DNA of 64,000 bases from Ophiocordyceps camponoti-saundersi (nom. inval.) (lineage: Eukaryota > Ascomycota > Sordariomycetes > Hypocreales > Ophiocordycipitaceae). Positions 12,701-23,666 of the stretch are shown here, piece by piece. Made by a program: the position numbers and the translations under genes. Under the pieces are notes generated by a model. That model was not told where the DNA came from. It saw nothing but the letters and a program-made list of their open reading frames with translations, and did not search any database. Location of the stretch: the NCBI GenBank assembly GCA_003339415.1, contig PDHQ01000010.1, positions 43,675 to 107,674 of the forward strand, written 5' to 3'. Position 1 is the stretch's first letter, and each line of letters opens with the position of its first letter.

Positions 12701-15700
12701 CATTGCTTGAAGAAGACTGCTTCAGATTCAGATAAACTTGATTGCCATGAATGCGGTTCCGTGTCTGGTATCGCATTCCTGTCCTCCGGCTGACAATAAC
12801 TTCAGGTCGAGTGCCACCAAAAAGGGTCTTAAACGAACTATTAACCTCGTACGCCATGGGAAGGCGACTGGGGCTTAGTCCGTTAATCAGAAGCTCTCCC
12901 GTGAGCAGATTCAGATGAACACTGTCCTCGAACATGTCGTCCACTGTGGAAACCCAACATTGAGCTGCGGACTCCCACCGCTGTTGAGGCGGGAAATCAG
13001 CCGTCCAGACACGGGCCATGGCGCTGTTGAGGCTTTGGCTCTCGGCCAAGCTGCCCATCAGTGCAGGCAGAGCCCTCCGTGTCAGTCGCTTTGATCGAAA
13101 TGTCAACGTTTGAAGTATGACATCACCACCCCTCGATTCAGAGCGTCTCTCATGAGCATGAATCAAACATTCATAGTAGACGGCCGCAGAGTCCGAGTCC
13201 CTGAGAATTTGCTCAAGATGCTCGCCATCAACGTCAAACGTCGATAAACAGACAAGTGCCACCTCTAGACTCCTCTCGAGATATTCGGATCTGACAGCGT
13301 TCTCCGTGGCGAACGAAGCTTTTTCTCGAAGATGATCTAGCCATCGTACAGTTGCGTGGCGAAACTCTGAAAGGAGTTCAAGACAAGACCGCTGTCTGCC
13401 AACGGGTCCCTGGGCCAGGATCCGTGTGGTGATCAACACAAATGCCCAGACGGCTCTGAAGTTCTGCCAGTTCGAGGCCACTCTCGAAAAACACGAACGC
13501 AGTTTAGACAGGGCTGCACTTGCGAATTCTTCGTCGGCCAGAAGTCGATGAGCTTCTCGCAGAGCATCTTCGAACGCCGCGCCAGTTTGTTCGGTTAATT
13601 GAAGCACAAAAGTGATTGTCTCCGCCTTCTTCTAGTCGACGGACGGCAAACTCAATTGTCGCAGAATATTGAGCCACCTGATGCGTGTCCCCCAAGATAA
13701 GGAACCAATCGCCCGAAACTCTTCCACAGAGAGGTGTTTCGGACATAAGTCTTGGGATGTGATGACGCTATTGGGCCTGGGCCCCTCTGGATGCACTCTG
13801 CTGCGCGTGAGGAAACTCTGAAGATGGACAGACCGTTCTGGAAGATTAAAGCGACACATTTTCGATATCGCATCGGTAGCTCTGAACCCGCTTATGAAGA
13901 CGTCGGTGGATATATCGAAGAAACGCCACGTCATGGTACTTTCGGCGCATGCTAACGTCCGGTCCAAACCGGGAACAACTGCAATTTGAGGATGAGTTGT
14001 TGCTCTGGGGATGGAATCTGAAGCCAGAGATATAGTTTGATCCCGTGTATCCATGTCATGGAATTGTGTGAGACCCTGGTACGACGCCAGCTTGCAGCGC
14101 ACAGCGTCTGACGATGGATGAGAAGGTTGCAACTGAAGAACGTCCCGCAGGAAATAAAGACTGCATTCCCGCCATGCTTGGAAAGCGGGGGGAATGGCCA
14201 TCTCGAAAACAAGGGACAGCGAGAGATTGCGGTTTCGCGGCAGAGGATCTTCAAAGATATCCATTATCAGGCTGCTCGCTTCGCTTTTGCATTGGCATCT
14301 TGAGCAGTTTTCGAGATGATCAACGTCTTGGGGATCGAGATCCTCACTACAAGCAGTTGTCGTATACTCATTCATAAGCCGTTCGTGTTGGTAAAGAAGT
14401 TGATGCATCTCGTCCAACTTTTTGCTCTTCATCTGTAGCACATGACTTTCGATCTTGTTGAGAAGCTCCGAATGAGGAGGATAAGCGGCAGCGAAGCTTG
14501 TCGAAAAGCACTCCTTGCTGCCGATATTGAAGATGGCCGATTTGACGTTGCGGCAGCGATGGTTCATATTGTTGGTACGTTGTTTCAAGTAACGCTCGCA
14601 GTGAAACAAACGCTCCATTTGCGCATGAAGTCTAAAAATAAGATGTTGGAAAGCGTCGAGAGGCACGTCGTGATTGTATTCCGCCAGTAGCGGGATGACT
14701 TTGATCGCAGACTTGTCGCACGCGATCCATAGTTGAGCCACTGTCAAGATCATGACAGAGAGTCCCTCCGGATGACCAGCATAACTGGTTTTCGCCATCT
14801 CATGATAATTTTTGATTGCTCTCTTGATTTTTGTGCACGTCTCTTCTTCGGCAAAACGGTCGATCCACGAATCAAGGTATTTGCACACCCAGTGCTCAAA
14901 CTCATTCAGGTTGTGCAACCTGTACTCGTCTGTGGTTCGTCCAATGGCCGCCAGGTCGGGGAACACGTCGGGACTGAAGAGAACGACTTGAGAAGACGGC
15001 TGGAAAGATCGATGACCTTCGTGACGCTGCTGGCCTGCGTTTGTCTCCAAAAATGAGTCCAAATCGGGCAAAGACAAGGCGGTGTCTTTGGCAACATCGT
15101 CTTCATTGAGCGGCGTCAATTCTAATTCACGAGACTGAGCGTCGATAATGTTGCTCCACCTCGACTCCAAAAGGCGAGTTGCCGCCGTTGTATAGAGAGC
15201 AACTGTAGACATGAAAGCTTCATTGTTGGTCAAGTCGAGTTTGACAAGGCGACGTGCAATTTTGGCGTTCATGACGTGGATGATGTCGCTCGCCAAGCCC
15301 TCTGAGGCTGCTTCTTTGAGAAGTCGTGCCATGTAGAAGACTAGGAATTTCTTGTAGAGATCATCGGAGGGCTTACCAGCAGACAGTTCCAAATGCAGGG
15401 CTACGCGGATGCACAACCATACTGGAGACCGCTTGAACGGACGACCTTGGGCCTCTCCCGAACAAACTTCTTCCCGAGTATTTTTCGAGATTCGCCTGTC
15501 ACCAAACCTCTTGCCGTTGGCCTGCAGGTAGGGAAATAGCAGACGCATGACGAGATGTGGTGCTGTTGATTCGCCCACCATCTCGGCCTGGTTCATCTCG
15601 CTGACACGTTCAGCGCTCATCTTGCTGATGGTCGACGCCATGGCAGACCAAAAATCGGCGGAGATGAACGTTTCCCAGCTGATAGAGACGCTGATTTGAG

Positions 15701-16180
15701 GAAAACTGCGCCTCAAACGACCGACAGTAGTCACTATCTCTTCGCTGGGAGGCGTTAGCTCGAATGCTTCAAAGACGACGGATTGTTTCAATAAGGCTGG
15801 ACGAATGATGATGGCAGCATTCTGTTCTCTGACGTGGATAAGGATGGCTGAAGCTAGACGATGGGTTAGCGATGACACACACTGATAGTGGAGAGCGGAA
15901 AAGGGAAAGACTCACATTCAGACGTGAAGCTGCGCAGTAACTTTCTCAGGCCAGCTTGGTCCACGTTCCTGTAGGGATCTGTTATCTTCTTGTGGTTGAT
16001 AATCATGCGAGCGGCAGACAAAACCGTGCCTCGCTGATCATCTCCCACGAGCGGAGCGAAATCCTCCAGGGCAGATGAAATGGTATCGAGAATCAACGTG
16101 TTGGTTTCAGGTTCACTGAGGCGACCTGGGGGGAGCTTTGGGGGCAAGAAAATATGCTGAATAGCGTCGAACAGAGCCAT
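6713..16180 (-). CDS. Giant DUF3638/DUF3645 P-loop protein, interrupted by one in-frame TAG
   Basis: Three exons (16180-15916, 15853-8066, 8010-6713) join in frame to 3,117 codons. The protein opens with MALFDAIQHIFLPPKLPPG and ends in a hydrophilic tail. A Walker-A-like loop, HMGGGKSSVILPM, lies near residue 2,073, and a later block reads FSGTIDSRHLLPLG; both are marks of the fungal DUF3638/DUF3645 family. These very large proteins are sometimes annotated as ubiquitinyl hydrolases, but their biochemical role is uncertain. Codon 829 (13634-13632) is TAG between PSVD and KKAET. Reading frame and family-like sequence continue unchanged on both sides, so it is a point nonsense change, a base-call error or a readthrough site rather than a gene boundary. 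Translation from the stop on would otherwise be lost, including the P-loop half. Both introns are conventional GT-AG. Confidence 0.85.
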
Positions 16181-16635
16181 GGCGATAGGAATTTTAGCAT
16201 ACCGTGGCCTGGTGGGAGAGAGAGGGTTGGAGGAGGAGGAGGGCAGAGGCGAAGAGGTGGGTGATTTTTGTGCGGGCAGTGAAAAAAAATTCTCGCCGGC
16301 GTTTGCAGTGAGGTAACAGAGGGGAGCTCTGGAGGAAAGGGGCACGTGATGACGACCACTTCACTGGAGAGCCTCATGGAAGGAGCTCGAAGCCTTTGCC
16401 CTTCTAGGTGTGTCTTTACTACTCGTTTCCGCGCCTGTGCTGGTCATAGATTGGCCTTTGGTCAGGCCAAGAGAGCATAACGCGTCGAAACTGCTCTGAT
16501 GGGGTTCACTATCCAAGATCGACTTGCTGAGAGAAGCTTGATATGTACAGCTTCTCGAAAGAATGGCATCTATCTGCTCCAAACACTCAACTGCCTTCTA
16601 CTATCCCCTTCCAGAGCAGCACCAGCCACACCGAC
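16181..16635. other. Intergenic: promoter of the DUF3638 gene
   Basis: A 455-bp gap between the start of the DUF3638 gene and the stop of the cysteine-rich secreted protein gene, both on the minus strand. It is CT-rich close to the DUF3638 start. No coding signal was seen. Confidence 0.5.
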
Positions 16636-17547
16636 TCACACATCACACCCATCCGAGCGGCGTCGATATATCAACTCACTCGCCGTGACGACCGATCCCG
16701 ACTCGTCCGTATCACCGCACGCCCCTTTCGAGTCCCGAAAGTGCGTCGCGTGGGCGCAGCAACGCCCGTTCGGTCCTTGTTTCTCACAGCCGTCCTGTTG
16801 CCTTGCCTCCCAGTACGCTTTCGCGCTTTCTTTGGTAGCGAAGCTCTCCCCTTCTCTCCTGCAAACTCCATTCTGATCGCGAGTTTGTTCCCATCCGGTG
16901 CAACATCCCTTGCCGCTGCACCTTTCCGCTTTCTTTAGCGCAGCCAGAGAGGTGATGATGCCAAAGGGACACCAGCTTTCGGGTATGTAACCCCTGCACT
17001 GGGGCACTCCTTTCAGGTTTTCGGGTTCGACATTGTCAGGGGGGAGGATACCTGCTCTTCTTCCGCAGTGGCCGCTGATCGGTCGGCCTCGATGGTTGTA
17101 ATTTACCATGGCGTATTCTATGCTGCAGCAGCCGCGGGAGTTGACATAGATTCGACCCCTGTAGCATCCGACTTCGTCTAGAGGAACGCGACCAGTAGCT
17201 GTTTTGACCTTTTCACTGCCGCACCTCGCTTCTTGAGGAAACACTGGGAGACGGACCCTGATTCCGTTGGTGCAGGTCATGACTTCTTCCGCTTTCTTGT
17301 AGCACGACCTGACCCCTGGAAGACGCTCGATAGAGCGCATGATGCCACATCGGATTGTGGTGATTTTGCCTCCATCGTCACGCTCGATCGTGGCATAATC
17401 AGGGGCGCAGCATTCTTCGCCCGAGGGAGAGACGTAGTAATAGCGATCTTCCTCGGACCGGGTTAGACAGCCACTTTCGAGTGCCTGTGTGAGGGCACCT
17501 GAAGCCAGCAAAGCTGTAGTGACCAAGGCTGATTGTGTGAGGAACAT
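16636..17547 (-). CDS. Cysteine-rich secreted protein with internal CC-motif repeats
   Basis: Intronless, 303 residues from the ATG at 17545-17547, which starts a signal peptide (MFLTQSALVTTALLASGALTQA). An upstream in-frame extension exists but would bury the signal peptide. The mature part has about 22 Cys, including four adjacent Cys pairs. Two halves are internally duplicated. ECCAPDYATI ending in RCG resembles GCCSIEYAMV ending in HCG (Cys-Cys, acidic, Tyr-Ala, about ten residues, Gly, then Cys-Gly). GCCTGWEQTRDQNGVC resembles RCCAHATHFRDSKGAC. The Cys pattern suggests several small disulfide-bonded modules. I recognise no named domain. Apoplastic effector, antimicrobial or cell-wall-associated protein are all possible. 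A TATA-like element lies about 205 bp upstream. Confidence 0.8.
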   Translation of the reverse strand: MFLTQSALVTTALLASGALTQALESGCLTRSEEDRYYYVSPSGEECCAPDYATIERDDGGKITTIRCGIMRSIERLPGVRSCYKKAEEVMTCTNGIRVRLPVFPQEARCGSEKVKTATGRVPLDEVGCYRGRIYVNSRGCCSIEYAMVNYNHRGRPISGHCGRRAGILPPDNVEPENLKGVPQCRGYIPESWCPFGIITSLAALKKAERCSGKGCCTGWEQTRDQNGVCRREGESFATKESAKAYWEARQQDGCEKQGPNGRCCAHATHFRDSKGACGDTDESGSVVTASELIYRRRSDGCDV

Positions 17548-18222
17548 GTTTCTTAGAGGGTATGTGGGAGACGGGACGTGGGAAGACGCAGATTGGTTCC
17601 AACGCGGCTCGTTACTCGAGCAAGTCTTTACCTTGTCGAAAGTGCACTGCACCCTAAGCAGGTGAACAAACGTCCAGCACCAAACGAAATTCAGAAGAGG
17701 AATGAAATGAGTTTCGAGAACGAGACCGATTTCAGTGTCTCGGTATAAACATTTATATAGATGGACAGTCGGAAGAAAGAAAGAACTCTTTGGCTTTTTC
17801 GTATTCTTGCTAGAAACTACGTGATATCGGCGGAGGGAGAGGGAAAGCCAATAGTCAGTTTACACTTTGGCCACTCAGTATTTGGTAGCAACGAAGCGGC
17901 CAAGTTGCAATACAGAACCTCTTTAACTTGACATGATAGGCAAAACAGCAGCGCAGATCGGGCGATACGGTTTCAGATACCGAGGCTGTTCACTAGGTAG
18001 GTCGTAACAGATACGAAGTCGAAGCTTCTGACGACGCATCGGTAGAGTCTTCAAGATGGAGAGTCAACACTTCGATCGGTTGCGCCCGATTTGACGTGCT
18101 CTGTGATTCAAGTAAAGACTGTTAATCTAAAGTGATGATCTTTTATCTCTGCTACTTATAAGAATGAGCTTCTAATTCTCTGCCAGCTCAAGGTACGCTG
18201 ATGCTCAAAAGCTTCCGTACGT
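17548..18222. other. Intergenic, no gene seen
   Basis: Promoter side of the 22-Cys secreted protein gene and 3' flank of the 6-Cys secreted protein gene. AT content rises here compared with neighbouring coding sequence. Nothing beyond the TATA-like element was recognised. Confidence 0.5.
17751..17759 (-). promoter_or_regulatory. Putative TATA element of the cysteine-rich protein gene
   Basis: The minus strand reads TATATAAAT about 205 bp before the ATG at 17547. A long leader would be needed, so this is only a candidate. Confidence 0.3.
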
Positions 18223-18729
18223 CTAGTCCAAGAAAGTGTAGTACCACTTGCCGCCGTTCCCCCTTTCAACACGCCCATGACCTCCAAGTCGAAAGTTATT
18301 CTGGTTCTTCAAGTCATTTTTACCATCAGTTCCCATCCACTCCCAGTACTGGCCAGAGTTGTCAACCCAGTATTCACGGCCACCGCGTTTGACCCAGAAG
18401 CCACCATTCTGGAAATTCTGGTTATTGTGGATGATGTTGGAGTCGATTTCCGTCGAGACTTTGCCAATTTTATCTGGGATATTCTCTCTCACTGCTTTAT
18501 CGCATACGCCAAATTTCCAGCAAACCAAACACTGGGCTTGGGCATTGCTCTGGAGAGCGTCGAGATCGCGCTTTTTATTAGGGCAGCATAGCATTTTGAG
18601 GCATGAAGCTGCCATTTCTTCGCGTTTGACGAGGCTCATGTTGTTGAAAGTTGCCTCGCCCGTGTGAGGGGCACCGATGCTGAGGCCTGCATGCGTGGCG
18701 ATGAGAGCGAGAATGACTTGTGTCTTCAT
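18223..18729 (-). CDS. Small secreted protein with six cysteines
   Basis: Intronless, 168 residues. The ATG opens a clear signal peptide (MKTQVILALIATHAGLSIGA). A Lys-Arg pair (VKREEMA, about residue 35) could be a kexin site that removes a short propeptide. Six Cys cluster in the first half of the mature chain (SCLKMLCC, then QCLVCW and GVCDK), enough for three disulfides. The second half is Asn/Gly/Trp-rich, with NNQNFQNGGFWVKRGGREYW and GQYWEWMG. Size, secretion and Cys content fit the small-secreted-protein (effector-like) class. No named family was recognised. It sits beside another Cys-rich secreted gene on the same strand. A TATA-like site lies about 115 bp upstream, and duplicated 43-bp units with CCAAT boxes lie 190-280 bp upstream. 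Confidence 0.75.
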   Translation of the reverse strand: MKTQVILALIATHAGLSIGAPHTGEATFNNMSLVKREEMAASCLKMLCCPNKKRDLDALQSNAQAQCLVCWKFGVCDKAVRENIPDKIGKVSTEIDSNIIHNNQNFQNGGFWVKRGGREYWVDNSGQYWEWMGTDGKNDLKNQNNFRLGGHGRVERGNGGKWYYTFLD

Positions 18730-18843
18730 TTTGACAGTGTAGAGGGAGGATTGGGATTTTGATGCAGGATATAGTAGTGATGGTGTCGAATCTGGGTGGA
18801 GGTAGATGCAATAGCGATTCCAAGGGAAGGCGGATTTATGAGC

Positions 18844-18850
18844 ATTTATA
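18844..18850 (-). promoter_or_regulatory. Putative TATA element of the small secreted protein gene
   Basis: The minus strand reads TATAAAT about 115 bp before the ATG at 18729, a plausible distance for a fungal core promoter. Confidence 0.4.
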
Positions 18851-18916
18851 GATCACGATCTATGTAAGGTCACGATAGATAATATGAATGAGAATGTGAT
18901 TAATGTTCCATCACTG

Positions 18917-19006
18917 GCGATCGTTATGTGATCCAATCAAGCCCTGTCAGTGGCGTCAATATAGCGATTGTTGTGTGATCCAATCAAGCCCTGTCAGTGG
19001 CGTCAA
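18917..19006. repeat. Two-copy 43-bp tandem repeat (period 47) with CCAAT boxes
   Basis: Units 18917-18959 and 18964-19006 differ at two positions, both transitions, and are separated by a 4-bp spacer. Each contains GTGATCCAATCAAGCCCTG, so a CCAAT core is duplicated upstream of the small secreted protein gene. Confidence 0.85.
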
Positions 19007-19423
19007 ACACCATGGTTACCTACCTGTATGTGTGACGTACTGGATGTAGAGCCGAGAGTGAGAAGCTGATGGCCTTTATGATTTATCTAACAAGCATTTG
19101 TGTCTTTGCTATGACAATTGATGCATGTTTCTTCTTCTAGTTATTCGACAGCATCAAGTCAACGAAGAGCGCCTCGCTCAACCCCTTGTAGGAGCCAAAG
19201 AGATGAAGAAGTCAACATTTCACCAGGGCCAGCGCAACTACGCTTTGAGAGATTCGCAAGGTTATTCGTTGTTTAGACAAACTGGCTTCTTTTATTGCTG
19301 GTAGGTGACGTGCCGCTGTTTCATCCCAGAGACGAGACGCAGCAAAAAGAAAGGCCTTACGCCCTCTGGTCCCAATCATCGTAATCCAACGACCTGGTAA
19401 GATTGACCGTGCGTCTTTGCGCC

Positions 19424-20164
19424 CTACGATTTCGTTTCTGGTCCCAGACTGTCTGTGATGACGTCCGTCACAGTCGTAGACCTCTCCTTCATCACAGCCC
19501 TTGTCAGACAGACGATGTCGCTCAAGACCGGAACGCCAAAGGCAACTATAGCCAGCCAGAAAGTCACGGCGCCGTTCCATGCCAGTGGCCCATCCTTGAC
19601 GAAGTGCATGCCAAAGCTAGGGATGAGAAAAGCAGGACCGATGATGTTGACGTAGGCCGCAGCCTTGGGGAAAACTGGCCGCGATCGAGTATTCTGCAGG
19701 ATAGCATAGGCCAAGGCGTAACACTGAGCCATGAAGGTTGGCCAGGGAAGCATGAACGAGAACCAGAAGAAGTCGTTGAGGGCTTGCGTGGTCTCGGCAG
19801 GGCGTCCTAGACGATAGGGTATGACAGCGAGGAGCACACCTGGGAGAATGAATAAGCCATAGGCCATGGTGACACCGCAGCTCACTTGGATAATGACTGC
19901 TGCATCGTTCAAGTGAGGAATGCGCCTCATGTGAGAGGCAATAATCGCTGCGAGAACGATATAGAGTGTGCCCGTAGTGATGAACAGCACCGAGCCAGCT
20001 TGACAACCCTTTTCATGCGATTTATAATGTTGGACGGTTTGTTCTGCGTCCCATGATGGTGGAAATGGTGGGAAGAAACCACAGGCAGCTAAAGTTGTCA
20101 ACGCCAATACCAAGGATAGGACGGCAGCTATGATGCACGTGAGTTCAAACTTGCGAGAAGACAT
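19424..20164 (-). CDS. Multi-pass integral membrane protein of unknown function
   Basis: Intronless, 246 residues, ATG at 20162-20164. About six hydrophobic segments are visible: residues 8-32, 57-77, 88-112, 130-155, 172-188 and 198-218. A hydrophilic loop with WDAEQTVQHYKSHEKGCQ follows the first segment. The N-terminal segment is followed by FFPPFPPSWDA, a proline-rich turn. No catalytic or transport motif was recognised. It resembles the small integral membrane proteins common in mould genomes, but I cannot name the family. The tail is hydrophilic (ERSTTVTDVITDSLGPETKS) and probably cytosolic. Confidence 0.75.
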   Translation of the reverse strand: MSSRKFELTCIIAAVLSLVLALTTLAACGFFPPFPPSWDAEQTVQHYKSHEKGCQAGSVLFITTGTLYIVLAAIIASHMRRIPHLNDAAVIIQVSCGVTMAYGLFILPGVLLAVIPYRLGRPAETTQALNDFFWFSFMLPWPTFMAQCYALAYAILQNTRSRPVFPKAAAYVNIIGPAFLIPSFGMHFVKDGPLAWNGAVTFWLAIVAFGVPVLSDIVCLTRAVMKERSTTVTDVITDSLGPETKS

Positions 20165-21239
20165 GGTGGATACTGCATAATATAAGTGGGCAGTTCAAGA
20201 CTAGGTTTTCCTTTAAGATTAGATTGGAGTCTGGGGATGCGGAGAGAAGGGAAAGGGGGGGGGGGGGGGGGGGAGGGGGAGGGGGAAGCGAGCCCCCAAT
20301 TTGTAGGGGGGGGGGGGAGCCCCGGTGCGTGAATTCTTCCATTGTATGTACATACATAAGTGAAGAGCTGACACGGAGTTGCAGTAGGAAGGCGTGTGTA
20401 TGTATGTATATACCTACATATATGGATGGACGGATGAAGCAGTCAACCGGTGCGGAAGTGAATTTGGCATGTCCTCTGCCTGAAAGAGCTGTTGTAGAAC
20501 TGTACCAAGTATTGAGCATGGCCAGTACAGACTCAAAGCCTGAAAGACCCTCCTCCGGTAGAGGAGGGATGGGAATGCGTCATGATTTATAACTACAGGG
20601 ATGCCTGCTCCGTTTCGCCTTTAGATTAGGTAGCTGACCACACCTCCTTGTTCATGCATCTCATTACAGCCTTTAAACCTACTACTATCTAGCTGCTATG
20701 CCAAGAAACACGGATTCTCAAGCAGTATAGGACTCGCTCGACCACCAGCACCCCGCAACTCCGTCTGCTCTCAACCTGGCGAGTTGTGCATATCTAAGTA
20801 TGTACAAACACGGTTCAAGATCTCCATCTTAACCAAGTCATCCCGCTTCTGATTCCCCCACGAACAAAGCCGGAAGCATCTCATACACGTACTAGAGACT
20901 AGGATAGTCATGCTTCGTCCCGTCTTGGAAAACCCTCGACGCCAAGAGTGGAGGCACCTGTGTCAAGACTCAAGATGCCGGTCTCGAAGGCCCATTTTTG
21001 GGGGCTTTGCGCCGCGATAATGCATGCATACATAGCAGTCCATTAGGGCAGTCATATCATGGATTGGATCGACCGCCTTTCAATTCCTCATCTGCGGGTA
21101 CATACATACGTTTGTCGGATCCTCTCCCTGACTTCTGTCTGTCTTTTCAGCAACGTCTTGGTGTTTCCCGCTTCTTCTCCCATCCATTCATGAAGCAGGC
21201 ATCCTCCTGCTACCGTTCGGGCCAGCTACTTCGCCCGGA
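20165..21239. other. Intergenic with G-rich tracts
   Basis: A divergent promoter region between the membrane protein (-) and the acyltransferase (+). It holds long G runs at about 20256-20322, which are probably sequencing-fragile, and TATG/TACA repeats. No gene was seen. Confidence 0.5.
20256..20322. repeat. Poly-G low-complexity tracts
   Basis: Two G runs, one of about 17 G interrupted further on by single A bases, and another of about 12 G. Their length in the assembly should not be trusted. Confidence 0.8.
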
Positions 21240-22799
21240 ATGATCCCTTCTCTTCCCATCTCCACCAGTTCGAGCCGGATATCAGACCTGTTCAAGCTTC
21301 TCAAGCGGCTTCTCTCCTTTATCGTCGCCTATATATCGCCGCGGCTCTTCTTTCTGCTTCCCTCCTTTGTCCAACGCCGGCTCCGGCCCGACGCGTTTCC
21401 CCCGCGGCGACTCTATCCGACGTCATGGCTTGACGGCGTTCGCGGCGTGGCCGCTTTTATCGTCATCTTCCTCCATCATATCGGCGAGCACTTCAATTTC
21501 TTAGAGGAGCCGTACGGCTTCCAAGGCGAGAACCAAGTCACCTTGCCCATACAGCTACCTTTTATCCGCATCGTCTACGCCGGCAACGCCATGGTGCACA
21601 TCTTCTTCATCATCTCCGGTTTCGCACTCTCGCTAAAGCCGCTTCGGCTGATTCACAGTGGCAACTATGATGCCGTCCTTCGCACCCTCGCCAGCAGCAT
21701 CTTCCGTCGCGGATTTCGACTTTTCCTCCCTCTCGTCATCAACACCCTACCGCTGGCCATATTCGCTTGGCTTGGATGGATGAGGTCCGTCGAAGGCCTC
21801 CCAACCTTGACGGAGCAACTAGGTCGATGGGGCAAGGACATGTGGCAGGTTTTGTTCCTGAGGCCTTGGAACTGGGACGGCTTCGAATACATGCCATACA
21901 ACTACGCGTTATGAACCATCGCCATCGAGTATTCGTGCTCGTTGTTTCTACTCATGGTCTTGCTTGTCTTTAGTAGACTTAGGACGCTTCTTCGATTTGC
22001 CTTGTTGCCCGTCCTGATCGCGATATGCTTCAAGGCCGGCCACTGGGGCATCGCCGAGTTTCTGGTAGGCATGGCCATGGCAGAAATACATCTGGTGCAG
22101 AAGAAATGGAGAGAACTACAAGACGGCCTGTCGAGAAACGAAGTCACAAGCCAGCCATCTGAGAGCTTTCCCTTAACCGACATGATGCAAGGCACCGACG
22201 ACGATGATGTGGAATTGGCCGAGAGCTCACGCGTTGCCGAGAAACAGCAGCAGTTTTCATCATCAGCATTACGACAGTTGCTGAAGATATCCTTCAAGAT
22301 ACTCCTTCTGGCAAACTTCTGCATCGGCATCTTCATCGCCGGCTGGCCCTCTAGAGGCCCCGCCGAACAAGCACCGGGATTCGCAACCCTCCACGCGATG
22401 ACGGCCGAGCCCTACCGAAGCGGCGGTGGCGGGGGGCCAATAAAATTTTGGCTCTTCTTTGGCGCCTTGCAGATCATGACGACGATGCAGCAGATGGCGT
22501 TCCTCCAGAGACCTTTCGTTACTCCATTGGCGCAGTATCTGGGCGATATAAGCTACGCCATGTACATGATGCACATTCCCTTTATACGTGAACCGGGTGT
22601 CGTGTGGACGTCGTATGTTTGGAGCTTCCTCGGCGGCACGGAGGGTGCTGGGGTTGTGAGAACCTTGCTTGCCTTGGTGCTGTCCTTTGTCGTGGTCATC
22701 ATTCCCGTCATCTGGACAAGCGATATCTTCTGGCGGCTAGTAGACGTAAAAACCGTCCGGTTCTCTCACTGGCTCGAGAGGATGTGCGTGCGGGAATAG
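21240..22799 (+). CDS. Acyltransferase-3 family membrane protein, interrupted by one in-frame TGA
   Basis: One frame of 520 codons without introns, broken only at codon 225 (TGA, 21912-21914). The protein reads SWLDGVRGVAAFIVIFLHH near residue 63, the N-terminal His-bearing signature of the acyltransferase-3 family, followed by several membrane spans (for example MVHIFFIISGFALSL) and a C-terminal multi-span region. The stop falls in NYAL-stop-TIAIEYS, where relatives of this family carry Trp (the Leu-Trp-Thr-Ile-x-Ile-Glu motif). A single TGG to TGA change therefore explains it. These proteins move acyl groups onto sugars, sterols or secondary metabolites at membranes. If the stop is real, only the first 224 residues would be made. 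The gene lies about 0.9 kb from the terpene cluster, so a tailoring acyltransferase role is conceivable but unproven. Confidence 0.78.
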
Positions 22800-23666
22800 T
22801 AGTTGGGTTAGATGATATGGCTTGTTGGTATGATGATTGAACGAATACATGTGTGTAAGATAGAGGTTTTGATGAAGGATATTTTCACCATGTCCAGTAC
22901 CTTTACTCAAGCTCAGTTGACTGATAACCTTGCCACAAGTAAAGGAAGAACTCTCCTCAAAACTGGATAGCTCTTTCGACGACATCAGAGTGAAGAAGTC
23001 CTTGTGTAAGTGGCGAGTACGTGTCAGCTGACAGGGGGGCAATTCGGGGAGCGGAAAGGGCTGAGAGGATAAAATAACTATTACATAGCAATTACCTACA
23101 GTGGTTCATACATCGTAAATTAATGAATGGTAGGCTGGATCTTGTTGTCTAGAATCTCTAACTGTACTATACATACATCATGAATCACGGACAGCACGTC
23201 CTCTACGCACATGTGTAAGAGAAACCTGGAAACACAACCGAACATAGGGATAGTCCCAGAAGGTCTGCCCGCAACCCGAGGACATCCAAACGCAGAGACC
23301 TACATAAAGGTAGCTAGCACAGCTTACGTCTGGTGTGTATGTAGGTGACGAATGCCATAGGTTGCTCAACTAGCCCGTTTAGACTATTACAGAAGGTAGT
23401 ATTTGCTGTGCATGTTGAGTTGTTCCATGGTACACATGATGCTTTCTTGTCTCGTCTCTTAGAAGGAAGAAGCTAATGCTCCCTGAGACGTATGTAGTAA
23501 TGAATGCGACCAAACCTTCCAAGTTCCAATAGGTAGGTAGATACTTGATTTAAGTTCTTCCTTCTCTGTAACTTGGCTCCCTTGGATGAACATCCATCTT
23601 GTTGACCAAGTTTGCACCGCCCTTCAGCTAACTTGGTGCCCTCTCTCCATCAACCACCCTCACATC
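22800..23666. other. Intergenic: promoter of the terpene cyclase gene
   Basis: An 867-bp gap between the acyltransferase and the cluster. AT-rich with TACATA-type repeats. No gene was recognised. A further in-frame ATG at 23586 could lengthen the cyclase by 27 residues. Confidence 0.5.

Larger units (their letters stand above)
18730..19423. other. Intergenic, promoter of the small secreted protein
   Basis: Holds the TATA-like site and the 47-bp-period tandem duplication. Beyond about 19,010 no further signals were seen; it ends at the stop of the membrane-protein gene. Confidence 0.5.

Noticed and set aside
13632..13640. Splitting the DUF3638 gene into two adjacent genes at the TAG
   Set aside because: The phase and family-like sequence run straight through the stop, with no start codon context or promoter between the halves.
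23586..23666. Upstream ATG (23586) as the cyclase start
   Set aside because: In frame, but it adds 27 residues unlike fungal cyclase N-termini. The ATG at 23667 gives normal family length.
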